From the NCBI RefSeq assembly GCF_022614595.1, contig NZ_JAJFAU010000007.1:1-34690 (forward strand): a stretch of 34,690 nucleotides of DNA, read 5' to 3'. Position 1 is the stretch's first letter; each line of letters starts with the position of its first letter. This DNA is from Streptomyces sp. CNQ085 (GTDB lineage Bacteria; Actinomycetota; Actinomycetes; Streptomycetales; Streptomycetaceae). The notes below the pieces were generated by a model. It saw only the letters and a program-made list of their open reading frames with translations. It was not told the origin of the DNA and did no database searches. This document shows, one piece after another, positions 22,478-33,761 of the stretch. The position numbers were made by a program, and so were the translations under genes.

Positions 22478-23599
22478 ATGTCACGATTCGGTGATCTCGG
22501 CGGCAAGCTGTACCGCGGCGAGGCCAGCTACGACTTCGTCGGAAAGCGGAAGCTCTGGTACGGCGTCACGCTGCTGCTGATGCTGATCTCCCTGGTGGGC
22601 CTGGGAGCCCGCGGCCTGTACATGGGCATCGAGTTCCAGGGCGGGGCCGTCTTCACCACCCCGCCCACCCAGATGTCGATCGAGGACGCCCGCGAGACGG
22701 CTCAGGAGGTCTCCGGGACCGAGCCCCGCATCCAGGAGCTGGGCAGTGGCGCGCTGCGCATCCAGGTCACCGGGCTGGACAACGAGCAGTCGGAGAAGAC
22801 CCGCGCGGCCCTCGCCGACCAGCTCGGCCTGGAGACCCAGGAGCTGGACACCGAGCTGGTCGGCCCGAGCTGGGGCGACCAGATGAGCAGCAAGGCGATC
22901 CAGGGCCTGGTCGTCTTCCTGATCCTGGTCAGCGTCTACCTGGCCATCGCCTTCGAGTGGCGGATGGCGGTGGGCGCCATGGGCGCCCTGGTGCACGACC
23001 TGGTCGTCACCATCGGCGTCTACGCCATCGTGGGCTTCGAGGTGACCCCGGGCACGGTGGTCGGCGTCCTGACGATCCTCAGTTACTCGCTGTACGACAC
23101 GGTGGTGGTCTTCGACAAGGTCAAGGAGAAGACCCGCGGCCTGCTCAAGCAGAACCGCCACACCTACGGCGAGCTGGCCAACCTCGGCATCAACGCCACC
23201 GTGGTCCGTTCCGTCAACACCTCGGTGGTCGCCCTGTTGCCGGTGGCCGGACTGCTGTTCATCGGCACCGGCCTGCTCGGCGGCGGCATGCTCAAGGACA
23301 TCTCGCTGTCGCTGTTCATCGGCCTCACCGCCGGTACGTTCTCCTCCATCTTCATCGCCACCCCGATCGTGGTGGACTTCAATCTCCGCTCGCCGGAGAT
23401 CAAGGCCCACGACCGGCGGACGCTGGCCAAGCGGGCCAAGGGCGGCGACGGGGCCGAGGACACCGAGGAGGCGGGCGAGAACGCGGGCGCCGCCGCACGG
23501 CGGCGGGCCACCGGGGCCGCCGCGACGGCCGGATCCGTCGGCGGGCCCCGCTCGCCGGAGCCCGGCAGCCGCGGGCGCGCCTCCGGACGGGGGCGGTGA
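22478..23599 (+). CDS. secF: Protein translocase subunit SecF
   Basis: A 373-aa partner of SecD. It has TM1 (WYGVTLLLMLISLVGLGARG), the GIEFQGGAVF motif, a short P4 periplasmic domain (~55-135), and then five helices. These include VHDLVVTIGVYAIVGFEVTPGTVVGVLTILSYSLYDTVVVFDKVKE (split here over ~170-216), the SecF signature with the conserved Asp residues. The C-terminal ~60 residues (after FNLRSPEIKAHDRRT) form a charged Gly/Ala/Arg-rich cytoplasmic tail, longer than in enterobacteria. Only one base separates it from secD, so expression is coupled. It ends four bases before apt. Confidence 0.97.
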   Translation: MSRFGDLGGKLYRGEASYDFVGKRKLWYGVTLLLMLISLVGLGARGLYMGIEFQGGAVFTTPPTQMSIEDARETAQEVSGTEPRIQELGSGALRIQVTGLDNEQSEKTRAALADQLGLETQELDTELVGPSWGDQMSSKAIQGLVVFLILVSVYLAIAFEWRMAVGAMGALVHDLVVTIGVYAIVGFEVTPGTVVGVLTILSYSLYDTVVVFDKVKEKTRGLLKQNRHTYGELANLGINATVVRSVNTSVVALLPVAGLLFIGTGLLGGGMLKDISLSLFIGLTAGTFSSIFIATPIVVDFNLRSPEIKAHDRRTLAKRAKGGDGAEDTEEAGENAGAAARRRATGAAATAGSVGGPRSPEPGSRGRASGRGR

Positions 23600-23603
23600 T
23601 CCG

Positions 23604-24164
23604 GTGATCTCCGTCACCGCCGACTTCGAGAGGCTGCGCGGCCTGCTGCTCAGCAGAATCCGTGACGTGCCCGACTACCCCAAGCCGGGAGTGCTGTTCA
23701 AGGACATCACCCCGCTCCTGGCCGACCCCGAGGCCTTCACCGCCCTCACCGACGCGCTGGCCGGCCTCGCCCGGGAGCGCGGCGCCACCAAGGTGGTGGG
23801 CCTGGAGGCGCGCGGCTTCATCCTGGCCGCCCCGGCCGCGGTGCGGGCGGGCGTCGGCTTCATCCCGGTGCGCAAGGCGGGCAAGCTGCCCGGCGCCACC
23901 CTGTCGCAGGCGTACGAGCTGGAGTACGGCAGCGCCGAGATCGAGATTCACGCCGAGGACCTCACCCCCGGGGACCGGGTGCTGGTGATCGACGACGTGC
24001 TGGCCACCGGTGGCACCGCCGAGGCGTCGCTGCGCCTGATCCGCCGTTCCGGGGCGCAGGTCGCCGGGGTCGCGGTCCTGATGGAGCTGGGCTTCCTGCC
24101 CGGCCGGACCAGGCTGGAGGCCGCGCTGGAAGGTGCTCCGCTGGATGTGGTGATCACCGTCTGA
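23604..24164 (+). CDS. apt: Adenine phosphoribosyltransferase
   Basis: A 186-aa type I phosphoribosyltransferase converting adenine and PRPP to AMP. The adenine-side loop [17 protein letters not shown] is at ~22-38. [16 protein letters not shown] follows, then VRKAGKLPG and the PRPP-binding signature [16 protein letters not shown] (~127-142). The start is GTG 23604, four bases after the secF stop; no ATG is available. The RBS is only the G-rich end of secF, so coupling to secF is likely. The arrangement secDF-apt-relA is conserved in actinobacteria and links purine salvage to (p)ppGpp metabolism. Two hairpins follow the gene. Confidence 0.96.
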   Translation: MISVTADFERLRGLLLSRIRDVPDYPKPGVLFKDITPLLADPEAFTALTDALAGLARERGATKVVGLEARGFILAAPAAVRAGVGFIPVRKAGKLPGATLSQAYELEYGSAEIEIHAEDLTPGDRVLVIDDVLATGGTAEASLRLIRRSGAQVAGVAVLMELGFLPGRTRLEAALEGAPLDVVITV

Positions 24165-24171
24165 GAGCAGC

Positions 24172-24235
24172 CGGTGCCGTGGTGGCACCGACCTCGCGGA
24201 GGGGACGGCCCGGAGCGCTCCGGGCCGTTCCCTCC
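24172..24235 (+). terminator. Tandem hairpin terminator after apt
   Basis: The first hairpin is CGGTGCC/GGCACCG (24172-24178 with 24184-24190, 5-nt loop). The second spans 24198-24235 as a 19+19 inverted repeat with one G-U pair, beginning 33 bases after the apt stop. Together they should end the sec-apt transcript and isolate relA. Confidence 0.85.
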
Positions 24236-24323
24236 GTCACGTCCGGCCCTCTGCCTGTGACACCCTCGAAGACGTCCGACGCCACCCCGCACCTGTGCCC
24301 GGATCGTTCGGGGCCGGGGTGGC

Positions 24324-24329
24324 TACCAT
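24324..24329 (+). promoter_or_regulatory. Candidate -10 element of relA
   Basis: TACCAT in GGCTACCATGGC would start transcription near 24336, leaving a ~73-nt leader before the TTG start at 24409. It rules out in-frame starts at 24295 and 24328 if it is used. Confidence 0.45.
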
Positions 24330-24408
24330 GGCAGTCCGGCCCGTTCCCGGCCGGAACAGCCCTCCGCGCGCCGTGGCCGGCGAGGAGGGGCCCACCGAGG
24401 AGTTGCCC

Positions 24409-26913
<2,505 letters not shown>

Positions 26914-26928
26914 CCCGGCGCGCACACC

Positions 26929-26974
26929 GGTGCGGCCCCGGCGTCTTCGCTTCAGAAGGCGCCGGGGCCGCACC
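26929..26974. terminator. Bidirectional terminator between relA and the DUF349 gene
   Basis: A 15-bp perfect stem (26929-26943 with 26960-26974) is extended inward after one mismatch by CTTC/GAAG around a 6-nt loop. It lies 15 bases after the relA stop and 14 bases from the convergent DUF349 stop, so it can serve both. Confidence 0.88.
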
Positions 26975-26988
26975 GCGCGACCGATCCC

Positions 26989-28218
26989 TCAGCCGCTGAA
27001 CTCCCGCAGCCCCTTGAGGGCCTGGTCCAGCAGGGCCTGGCGGCCCTCAAGCTCCCGCTCCAGCTTCTGAGCCCTGGCGGTGTTGCCGGCCGCGCGGGCC
27101 TTCTCGATCTGCGCGCGGAGCTTGTCCACGGCGTCCTGGAGCTGGCCGGTCAGTCCCTCCGCCCGCGCCCGGGCCTCGGGGTTGGTACGGCGCCACTCGG
27201 CCTCCTCGGCCTCCTGGATCGCCCGCTCCACCGCGTGCATCCGGCCCTCGATTCCGGCCCGGGAGTCCCGGGGGACATGGCCGATGGCGTCCCAGCGCTC
27301 GTTGACGGCGCGGAAGGCCGCACGGGCCGCCTTCAGATCGGTGACCGGGAGCAGCTTCTCCGCCTCGGCGGCCAGTTCCTCCTTGCGGGCGAGGTTCTCC
27401 CGCTGCTCGGCGTCCCGCTCGGCGAAGACCTCGCCGCGGGCGGCGAAGAAGACATCCTGGGCGCCGCGGAAGCGCTGCCACAGCTTGTCCTCGTGCTCAC
27501 GCTGGGCCCGGCCCGCTGCCTTCCAGTCCTGCATCAGCTCGCGGTAGCGGGCGGCGGTCGGCCCCCAGTCCGTCGAGCCGGACAGGGACTCGGCCTCGGC
27601 GACCAGCTTCTCCTTGCGTCGCCTGGCCTCCTCGCGCTGTGCGTCCAGCGACGCGAAGTGGGCCTTGCGCCGCTTGGAGAAGGCCGAGCGGGCGTGCGAG
27701 AAGCGGTGCCACAGCTCGTCGTCGGACTTGCGGTCCAGCCGGGGCAGGCCCTTCCAGGTGTCCACCAGGGCGCGCAGCCGCTCCCCGGCGGCCCGCCACT
27801 GGTCGCTGGCGGCGAGTTCCTCGGCCTCGGCGACCAGCGCCTCCTTGGCGCCGCGCGCCTCGTCGGCCTGCCGCGCCCGGGCGGCCCTGCGCTCCTCCCG
27901 GCGGGTCTCGATCAGCTCGGTGAGCTGGTCCAGCCGCCTGCCCAGGGCTTCCAGATCGCCCACCGCGTGCGCTTCCCCGACCTGCTGCCGCAGGTGCCCG
28001 ACGGCGGTCAGGGCGTCCTTGGCCGACAGGTCGGTGGTCTTCACCCGGCGCTCAAGGAGGTCGATCTCCACGACCAGGCCGTCGTACTTGCGCTCGAAGT
28101 AGGCCAGGGCCTCCTCGGGGGCTCCGGCCTGCCACGAGCCGACGACCTTCTCGCCGTCGGCGGTACGCACGTAAACGGTCCCCGTCTCATCGACGCGGCC
28201 CCACGGGTCGCTGCTCAC
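26989..28218 (-). CDS. DUF349 repeat protein
   Basis: A 409-aa, highly charged, almost wholly helical protein. The N-terminus SSDPWGRVDETGTVYVRTADGEKVVGSWQAG looks like a small beta domain. It is followed by coiled coil (~45-125) and at least three DUF349 units of ~70 residues, recognisable by repeating W and F landmarks: LVDTWKGLPRLDRKSDDELWHRF, LMQDWKAAGRAQREHEDKLWQRF and VNERWDAIGHVPRDSRAGIEGRM (each from a different repeat). The C-terminus is again coiled coil. The molecular function of DUF349 is unknown. GTG 28218 has GGAGGAGG five bases upstream and gives the conserved SSDPWGRVD start. It lies 253 bp after the cyclophilin gene on the same strand, with its own candidate promoter. Confidence 0.9.
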   Translation of the reverse strand: MSSDPWGRVDETGTVYVRTADGEKVVGSWQAGAPEEALAYFERKYDGLVVEIDLLERRVKTTDLSAKDALTAVGHLRQQVGEAHAVGDLEALGRRLDQLTELIETRREERRAARARQADEARGAKEALVAEAEELAASDQWRAAGERLRALVDTWKGLPRLDRKSDDELWHRFSHARSAFSKRRKAHFASLDAQREEARRRKEKLVAEAESLSGSTDWGPTAARYRELMQDWKAAGRAQREHEDKLWQRFRGAQDVFFAARGEVFAERDAEQRENLARKEELAAEAEKLLPVTDLKAARAAFRAVNERWDAIGHVPRDSRAGIEGRMHAVERAIQEAEEAEWRRTNPEARARAEGLTGQLQDAVDKLRAQIEKARAAGNTARAQKLERELEGRQALLDQALKGLREFSG

Positions 28219-28361
28219 AGCGCCTCCTCCACATGATGCCGACGGGAGGCGTGGGCTCCCCGGCATCGTCCACAGTTGTCATACGGCCGGCAGCCGGATG
28301 GGAACGGCGCCCGGCCGAGAGGTTCGCCCGGCCGTCGGCGCGGGCACCCCGTACAACGCCC

Positions 28362-28391
28362 AACATAGGCGACCGGTGCCCGCCCTGTCCG
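28362..28391 (-). promoter_or_regulatory. Candidate promoter of the DUF349 gene
   Basis: On the minus strand CGGACA (28391-28386) and TATGTT (28367-28362) are 18 bp apart, four of six matches each. Transcription would start near 28355, leaving a ~137-nt leader. That leader contains two direct copies of CGCCCGGCCG (28308-28317 and 28325-28334). The 253-bp gap holds no gene. Confidence 0.5.
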
Positions 28392-28471
28392 CATCCAGGG
28401 CGACTGAAATCCGGGCGCTGGGCAGCCCGGGAGCGGCCGCCCGGCACGGGCGCGGCACCGGTCGCCGGGGG

Positions 28472-29335
28472 TCACCGCTTCCGTACCGTCGCCTTGTCGA
28501 TCACCACGGTCGCGTTCGGCTTGGTGTTGCCCGTCTGCGGGTCCGGTGTCATACCGGCGTCGGCGATCTTCTGCAGCACGTCCATGCCCTTGGTGACGGT
28601 GCCGAAGGGGGTGTAGTCCGGGGGCAGCTGGCTGTCCTCGTAGACCAGGAAGAACTGGCTGCCGCCGCTGTCCCGGTTCTCCTCGGTCTGGGCGTTGTAC
28701 CGGTTGGCCATGGCGACCGTGCCCGCCGGGTAGGTGCCCTCCTTCACCTTCGGGTCGTCGAGGTTCTCGTCCGGGATGGTGTAGCCGGGCTGCTGGATCC
28801 CGCCGTCCTCGGACATGCCGGTGCCGGTGCCGGTCGGGTCGCCGCACTGGAGCACGTGGATGCCCTGGTTGACCAGGCGGTGGCACGGGGAGTGGTCGAG
28901 GTAGCCCTCGCCGGCCAGGAACTCGAAGGAGTTCACGGTGCGGGGCGTCTTGGCGGCGTCCATCTCGATCTCGATGTCGCCGCAGGTGGTCTCCAGCTTC
29001 ATCGTGTAGGTGGCCGAGGTGTCGATCGACATCTTCGGCTCCTTCTCCCAGTGCTTCCCGCTCGGTTCACCCTCCGCGGGCTTCTCGCACGGGTCCGGGG
29101 CCTTGCTGGTGGGCGGGGCGGAGGGCTCGGGGGAGGCGTTGTCGGTCTTCTCGTCGTCCGCGGCCAGGCCGCCCGCGGCCGCGTAGGCGCCGCCGGCCGC
29201 CAGGACCAGGGCCAGGCCGCCCGCGATGGAGGCGTTGCGGATCCGTCCCTTGCGCCGTGCCTCGGCCCGCCTCTGCTGCTGACGCAGGTACTTCTCGCGG
29301 GCGAGCTGTTTGCGCCGCTGCTCACTGCTGACCAC
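28472..29335 (-). CDS. Membrane-anchored cyclophilin-type peptidyl-prolyl isomerase
   Basis: A 287-aa protein. A very basic cytoplasmic N-terminus (VVSSEQRRKQLAREKYLRQQQ, split) leads to one membrane helix (~36-58, ASIAGGLALVLAAGGAYAAA). An acidic Pro-rich linker (~60-105) and the cyclophilin domain (~108-285) follow outside the membrane. Recognisable blocks are MKLETTCGDIEIEMDAAKTP, NSFEFLAGEGYLDHSPCHR with the conserved His-Arg (Arg153), QCGDPTGTGTG, and SQFFLVYED. It should speed proline isomerisation during folding of exported proteins. GTG 29335 is chosen for AAGGAG seven bases upstream; the frame is open to 29569 but that part crosses the divergent promoter. Mycobacterial ppiB-like genes occupy the same place after relA. 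Confidence 0.93.
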   Translation of the reverse strand: MVSSEQRRKQLAREKYLRQQQRRAEARRKGRIRNASIAGGLALVLAAGGAYAAAGGLAADDEKTDNASPEPSAPPTSKAPDPCEKPAEGEPSGKHWEKEPKMSIDTSATYTMKLETTCGDIEIEMDAAKTPRTVNSFEFLAGEGYLDHSPCHRLVNQGIHVLQCGDPTGTGTGMSEDGGIQQPGYTIPDENLDDPKVKEGTYPAGTVAMANRYNAQTEENRDSGGSQFFLVYEDSQLPPDYTPFGTVTKGMDVLQKIADAGMTPDPQTGNTKPNATVVIDKATVRKR

Positions 29336-29376
29336 GGGTCGTCTCCTTCGAATCCTACGGGGCGTCTGTACGAGGC

Positions 29377-29396
29377 GTGCGTACGCACACGTGTGC
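29377..29396. promoter_or_regulatory. Two overlapping perfect 12-bp palindromes in a divergent promoter region
   Basis: GTGCGTACGCAC (29377-29388) and GCACACGTGTGC (29385-29396) are both perfect and share four bases. An 8-bp CCGTACGG palindrome lies close by (~29408-29415). They sit between the divergent cyclophilin and hydrolase starts, a natural place for an operator acting on one or both. No regulator family is assigned. Confidence 0.5.
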
Positions 29397-29455
29397 CACA
29401 GCTTGGGCCGTACGGTATACGGGATACGGGTTCGCGGGCTCCGTCCCGTCGCCGG

Positions 29456-29461
29456 TAGGCT
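29456..29461 (+). promoter_or_regulatory. Candidate -10 element of the hydrolase-hisS unit
   Basis: TAGGCT at 29456-29461 would start transcription near 29468, giving a ~61-nt leader to GTG 29529. It has no clear -35. Confidence 0.4.
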
Positions 29462-29528
29462 CTGTAACCGCTGCCGGAGGCCGGTTTCGACGGCCGCGGC
29501 ATCCCTGCCGGACGACCGAAGGACGATC

Positions 29529-30248
29529 GTGCTCATTGCCGGGTTCCCCGCCGGGGCCTGGGGGACCAACTGCTATCTGGTCGCCCCCGCCGCGGGCGAG
29601 GAGTGCGTGATCATCGACCCGGGCCACCAGGCCGCCGAAGGCGTCGAGGAGGCCATAGCCAAACACCGCCTCAAGCCGGTCGCCGTCGTCCTCACCCACG
29701 GCCACATCGACCACGTGGCCTCCGTGGTCCCGGTGTGCGGCGCGCACGACGTGCCCGCCTGGATCCACCCGGAGGACCGGGAGATGATGAGCGACCCCGA
29801 GAAGTGGCTGGGCCGCTCCATCGGGCAGCCGCTGATGGGCGAGCTCTCCGTGGGGGAGCCGGACGACGTGGAGGAACTGGCCGACGGCGCCGTGCTGTCC
29901 CTGGCCGGGCTGGAGCTGACCGTCTCGCACGCGCCGGGCCATACCAGGGGGTCGGTGACCTTCCGGATGCCCGAGCGGGCCGACGTACCGCCGGTGCTGT
30001 TCTCGGGCGACCTGCTGTTCGCCGGCTCCATCGGACGCACCGACCTGCCCGGCGGCGACCACGCCGAGATCCTGCGGTCGCTGGCACGCGTGTGCCTGCC
30101 CCTGGACGACTCGACCGTGGTGCTGTCCGGCCATGGTCCCCAGACCACCATCGGCCGCGAACGCGCCGCCAACCCGTTCCTGCGGGAGGTGGCCGCCGGC
30201 GGCCCGTTCGGCACAGGGGGCGCCACCGCCCCCCGACGAGGAATGTGA
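29529..30248 (+). CDS. Metallo-beta-lactamase-fold hydrolase (glyoxalase II-like)
   Basis: A 239-aa zinc hydrolase. The metal-binding THGHIDH motif is at 56-62. Further ligands lie in [29 protein letters not shown] and [16 protein letters not shown]. The fold and these motifs match glyoxalase II-like hydrolases, which cleave thioesters such as S-lactoylglutathione, but actinomycetes use mycothiol and the real substrate is unknown. GTG 29529 has GAAGGA six bases upstream. The gene ends 13 bp before hisS with no terminator, so the two are probably cotranscribed. The same pair (Rv2581c-hisS) occurs in mycobacteria. Confidence 0.9.
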   Translation: MLIAGFPAGAWGTNCYLVAPAAGEECVIIDPGHQAAEGVEEAIAKHRLKPVAVVLTHGHIDHVASVVPVCGAHDVPAWIHPEDREMMSDPEKWLGRSIGQPLMGELSVGEPDDVEELADGAVLSLAGLELTVSHAPGHTRGSVTFRMPERADVPPVLFSGDLLFAGSIGRTDLPGGDHAEILRSLARVCLPLDDSTVVLSGHGPQTTIGRERAANPFLREVAAGGPFGTGGATAPRRGM

Positions 30249-30261
30249 CGACGAAGAAGAC

Positions 30262-31521
30262 GTGAGCACCTTCTCCGCCCCCAAGGGCACCTACGACCTG
30301 ACCCCTCCGGAGTCGGCCGACTACCTGGCGGTGCGCGAGGCGATCGCCGCGCCGCTGAAGCGCGCCGGCTACGGCTACATCGAGACCCCCGGCTTCGAGA
30401 ACGTCGAGCTGTTCGCCCGCGGTGTCGGGGAGTCCACCGACATCGTGACCAAGGAGATGTACACCCTCACCACCAAGGGCGGCAGCCGCCTGGCGCTGCG
30501 CCCCGAGGGCACCGCGCCGGTCGTCCGCGCCGTGCTGGAGCACAACCTGCACCGCGGCGCGCTGCCGGTGAAGGTCTGGTACTCAGGCTCGCAGTACCGC
30601 TACGAGCGCCCCCAGGCCGGTCGCTACCGGCACTTCTCCCAGGTCGGCGCCGAGGCCCTGGGCGCCGAGGACCCGGCCCTGGACGCCGAGCTGATCATCC
30701 TGGCCGTGGACGCGTACCGCTCGCTGGGGCTGAGGAACTTCCGGCTGCTGCTGAACTCCCTGGGCGACCGCGAGTGCCGCCCGGTCTACCGCGCGGCCCT
30801 CCAGGACTTCCTGCGCGGACTCGAACTGGACGAGGACACCCGCGCCCGTGTCGAGATCAACCCGCTGCGCGTGCTGGACGACAAGCGCGAGGCCGTGCGG
30901 AAGCAGCTCACCGGCGCGCCGATGATGCCCGACCACCTGTGCGAGGCGTGCAAGGAGTACCACGAGCAGGTGCGCGGGCTGCTGGCGGCGGCCGGAGTGG
31001 AGTTCGAGGACGACCAGAAGCTGGTGCGCGGCCTGGACTACTACACCCGCACCACCTTCGAGTTCGTCCACGACGGGCTCGGCTCGCAGTCCGCCGTCGG
31101 CGGCGGCGGCCGCTACGACGGCCTGTCGGAGATGATCGGCGGCCCGCCGCTGCCGTCGGTGGGCTGGGCGCTGGGCGTGGACCGCACGGTCCTGGCCCTG
31201 CGGGCCGAGGGTGTGGAGCTCCCGCGGCCCTCACGCACCCAGGTCTTCGCCGTCCCGCTGGGGGAGGAGGCCCGGCGCGCGCTGTTCGGGGTGGTCACCG
31301 AGCTGCGCCGACAGGGGATCGCCACGGACTTCGCCCACGGCGGCCGCGGTCTCAAGAACGGCATGAAGTCGGCCAACCGCTCGGGGGCTGCGTACGCCGT
31401 CGTGGCCGGGGAGCGGGATCTGGCCGAGGGGATCGTCCAGGTCAAGGACCTCGGCAGTGGCGAGCAGGTCCCGGTGCCGCTGGACGGTGTGGTGGCGGAA
31501 CTGCGACGGAATCTCGTCTGA
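30262..31521 (+). CDS. hisS: Histidyl-tRNA synthetase
   Basis: A 419-aa class II synthetase charging tRNA-His. Motif 1 lies near [18 protein letters not shown], motif 2 in [22 protein letters not shown] (split), and the HisRS-specific signature is [16 protein letters not shown]. Motif 3 is [14 protein letters not shown], and the C-terminal anticodon-binding domain covers ~325-415. An insertion with CEACKEY (~230-236) fits the family. GTG 30262 starts the conserved [12 protein letters not shown] region; the RBS is a weak GAAGAAG, consistent with coupling to the hydrolase gene just upstream. Length is normal. Confidence 0.97.
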   Translation: MSTFSAPKGTYDLTPPESADYLAVREAIAAPLKRAGYGYIETPGFENVELFARGVGESTDIVTKEMYTLTTKGGSRLALRPEGTAPVVRAVLEHNLHRGALPVKVWYSGSQYRYERPQAGRYRHFSQVGAEALGAEDPALDAELIILAVDAYRSLGLRNFRLLLNSLGDRECRPVYRAALQDFLRGLELDEDTRARVEINPLRVLDDKREAVRKQLTGAPMMPDHLCEACKEYHEQVRGLLAAAGVEFEDDQKLVRGLDYYTRTTFEFVHDGLGSQSAVGGGGRYDGLSEMIGGPPLPSVGWALGVDRTVLALRAEGVELPRPSRTQVFAVPLGEEARRALFGVVTELRRQGIATDFAHGGRGLKNGMKSANRSGAAYAVVAGERDLAEGIVQVKDLGSGEQVPVPLDGVVAELRRNLV

Positions 31522-31524
31522 CTC

Positions 31525-31543
31525 GTTGTGCGTTGTGCACAAT
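31525..31543 (+). promoter_or_regulatory. GTTGTGC tandem repeat and TTGTGCACAA palindrome before the VKOR gene
   Basis: GTTGTGC occurs twice in tandem (31525-31531 and 31532-31538). The second copy is part of the perfect palindrome TTGTGCACAA (31533-31542). CACAAT (31538-31543) could be a -10 for a leader of ~30 nt. The arrangement looks like an operator overlapping a promoter. The regulator is unknown. Confidence 0.4.
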
Positions 31544-31579
31544 GAAGAACCCCACCTGAGACGACGGGATGACTCGACC

Positions 31580-32242
31580 ATGACAATGACCACGGCACCC
31601 CGGGACGAAGCGGCCCGTACCGGTGACGACGGCGGCGGGCCGCCCGCACGGGGTGCCGTGGGCGCGGGGCGCGCCTACGCCCTGCTGCTGGTGATCACCG
31701 GTCTGGCCGGGGTGCTCGCCGCCTGGGTGATCACGGTCGACAAGTTCAGGCTGCTGGAGGCCGAACTCGCCGGGGACACGCTGGACATGGCGTGCGACCT
31801 GAACCCGATCGTCTCCTGTGGCAGCGTGATGGAGAGCCCGCAGGCCGAGGTGTTCGGCTTTCCCAACCCGGTGCTGGGCCTGGTCGCCTACGGCATGATC
31901 GTCGCCGTCGGCATGAGCCTGCTGGCCGGGGCGCGCTTCCCCCGCTGGTACTGGCTGACCATGAACGCCGGCATGCTCTTCGGTGTCGGCTTCTGCACCT
32001 GGCTGATGTATCAGTCGCTGTACAACATCGGCGCGCTGTGCCTGTGGTGCAACCTGGCCTGGGTCGCCACCCTGCTGATGTTCTGGTACACGACCTTCCG
32101 CGGCATCCACAACGGCTTCCTGCCCGCCCCGGCCTGGCTGCGCGAGGGTGTGCGGGAGTTCCACTGGGTGATCCCGGCGGTCCACGTCGGCATCATCGGC
32201 ATGCTGATCCTGACCCGCTGGTGGGACTTCTGGACGAGCTGA
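31580..32242 (+). CDS. Vitamin K epoxide reductase (VKOR) family protein
   Basis: A 220-aa integral membrane protein that should reoxidise a periplasmic-side disulfide-forming partner and pass electrons to quinone, the actinobacterial substitute for DsbB. There are about five hydrophobic segments (~33-52, 97-117, 124-140, 147-170, 195-212). The active-site pair is Cys154-Leu-Trp-Cys157 in GALCLWCNL, and the shuttle pair is Cys72 and Cys80 in MACDLNPIVSCGSVMESP. The first 30 residues are disordered. No DsbA-like thioredoxin is encoded nearby or fused, so the partner lies elsewhere. ATG 31580 is preceded by a poor RBS; ATG 31586 is an alternative. It follows hisS by 58 bp. Confidence 0.92.
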   Translation: MTMTTAPRDEAARTGDDGGGPPARGAVGAGRAYALLLVITGLAGVLAAWVITVDKFRLLEAELAGDTLDMACDLNPIVSCGSVMESPQAEVFGFPNPVLGLVAYGMIVAVGMSLLAGARFPRWYWLTMNAGMLFGVGFCTWLMYQSLYNIGALCLWCNLAWVATLLMFWYTTFRGIHNGFLPAPAWLREGVREFHWVIPAVHVGIIGMLILTRWWDFWTS

Positions 32243-32308
32243 GCCGCTGTCGGCCCTGACGGCCGTACCCGCCCCGGGCGTCCCGGCGCGACTGTCGGCG
32301 GTGTGACC

Positions 32309-32314
32309 TAGGGT
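32309..32314 (+). promoter_or_regulatory. -10 element for a leaderless rarA mRNA
   Basis: TAGGGT at 32309-32314 ends 8 nt before GTG 32323, the distance expected for transcription starting at the start codon. No Shine-Dalgarno sequence is present. A similar arrangement precedes the genes at 1843 and 6208. Confidence 0.45.
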
Positions 32315-32322
32315 TGCGTTCC

Positions 32323-33693
32323 GTGGAACCGGATCTGTTCACCGCCGCGGCCGAGGAGCGCCAGGAGAGGGACCCGTCCGCCTCCCCCCTGGCGGTCCGG
32401 ATGCGTCCGCGCACCCTCGACGAGGTCGTCGGCCAGCAGCACCTGCTGCGCCCCGGCTCCCCGCTGCGCCGTCTGGTCGGCGAGGGCGGGAAGGGGCCCG
32501 CGGGGCCGTCCTCGGTGATCCTGTGGGGGCCGCCGGGCACCGGCAAGACGACCCTGGCCCACGTCGTCAGCAAGGCCACCGACAAGGGCTTCACGGAGCT
32601 GTCGGCCATCACCGCCGGGGTCAAGGAGGTCCGGGCCGTCATCGACGGCGCGCGGCGCTCCTCGGGCGCCTACGGCAGGGACACCGTGCTGTTCCTGGAC
32701 GAGATCCACCGCTTCAGCAAGGCGCAGCAGGACTCGCTGCTGCCGGCCGTGGAGAACCGCTGGGTCACTCTCATCGCCGCGACGACGGAGAACCCGTACT
32801 TCTCGGTGATCTCCCCGCTGCTGTCGCGCTCGCTGCTGCTCACCCTGGAACCGCTGACCGACGAGGACCTGCGCGGGCTGCTGTGCCGCGCGGTCGCCGA
32901 CGAACGCGGGCTGGGCGGGTCGGTGGAGCTGCCGGAGGACGCCGAGGCGCATCTGCTGCGGATGGCCGACGGGGACGCGCGCCGCGCGCTCACCGCGCTG
33001 GAGGCGGGAGCCGGCGCGGCCCTGGCCAAGGGCGAGCGCGAGATCACCCTGGCGACGCTGGAGGAGGCCGTCGACCGGGCCGCGGTGAAGTACGACCGCG
33101 ACGGCGACCAGCACTACGACGTGGCCAGCGCGCTCATCAAGTCCATCCGCGGCTCGGACGCGGACGCGGCCCTGCACTACCTGGCCCGGATGATCGAGGC
33201 GGGAGAGGACCCGCGGTTCATCGCCCGGCGGCTGATGATCTCCGCCAGCGAGGACATCGGCCTGGCCGACCCCACCGCCCTGCAGACCGCCGTGGCCGCG
33301 GCCCAGGCGGTGGCGATGATCGGCCTCCCCGAGGCGCGGATCACGCTCGCCCAGGCGACCGTGGCCCTGGCCCTCGCCCCGAAGTCCAACGCCGCCTACC
33401 TGGCGATCGACGCGGCCCTGGCGGACGTACGGGCGGGCCTGGCCGGCCCCGTGCCGCTGCATCTGCGCGACGGCCACTACCAGGGCGCGCGGAAGATGGG
33501 CCACGGCGAGGGGTACCGGTACCCGCACGACCTGCCCGGCGGCATCGCCGCGCAGCAGTACGCCCCGGACGGCGTCCACGGCAGGCGCTACTACGAGCCG
33601 ACGCGGTACGGGGCGGAGGCCCGGTACGCCGAGGTGGCGGAGCGGGTGCGGGCCCGGCTGCGGGGGGAGGGCGCGCCGCCGGAGAAGCCCTGA
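32323..33693 (+). CDS. rarA: Replication-associated recombination protein A (RarA/MgsA) AAA+ ATPase
   Basis: A 456-aa clamp-loader-like AAA+ ATPase acting at stalled replication forks. The N-terminus includes [21 protein letters not shown]. Walker A is GPPGTGKTT (69-77) and Walker [11 protein letters not shown] (~122-131). Sensor 1 is in [11 protein letters not shown], with [16 protein letters not shown] after it. The C-terminal tetramerisation/MgsA domain includes [25 protein letters not shown] and [15 protein letters not shown] 32323 starts the protein with EPDLFTAAA, close to the usual N-terminus; a TTG at 32314 lies inside the -10. The sequence is complete. It converges on the DUF2470 gene with 68 bp between them. 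Confidence 0.95.
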   Translation: MEPDLFTAAAEERQERDPSASPLAVRMRPRTLDEVVGQQHLLRPGSPLRRLVGEGGKGPAGPSSVILWGPPGTGKTTLAHVVSKATDKGFTELSAITAGVKEVRAVIDGARRSSGAYGRDTVLFLDEIHRFSKAQQDSLLPAVENRWVTLIAATTENPYFSVISPLLSRSLLLTLEPLTDEDLRGLLCRAVADERGLGGSVELPEDAEAHLLRMADGDARRALTALEAGAGAALAKGEREITLATLEEAVDRAAVKYDRDGDQHYDVASALIKSIRGSDADAALHYLARMIEAGEDPRFIARRLMISASEDIGLADPTALQTAVAAAQAVAMIGLPEARITLAQATVALALAPKSNAAYLAIDAALADVRAGLAGPVPLHLRDGHYQGARKMGHGEGYRYPHDLPGGIAAQQYAPDGVHGRRYYEPTRYGAEARYAEVAERVRARLRGEGAPPEKP

Positions 33694-33721
33694 GGGCCCG
33701 TCGGCACCTGAGGCCCCGCAG

Positions 33722-33754
33722 CCACGCCGGCCCTCGCGGTTTCCACGCCGGCCC
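33722..33754. repeat. 12-bp direct repeat in the rarA/DUF2470 gap
   Basis: CCACGCCGGCCC occurs at 33722-33733 and 33743-33754, a period of 21 bp (two helical turns), between two convergent stops. There is no strong hairpin terminator in this gap. Confidence 0.6.
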
Positions 33755-33761
33755 GGTTCGG

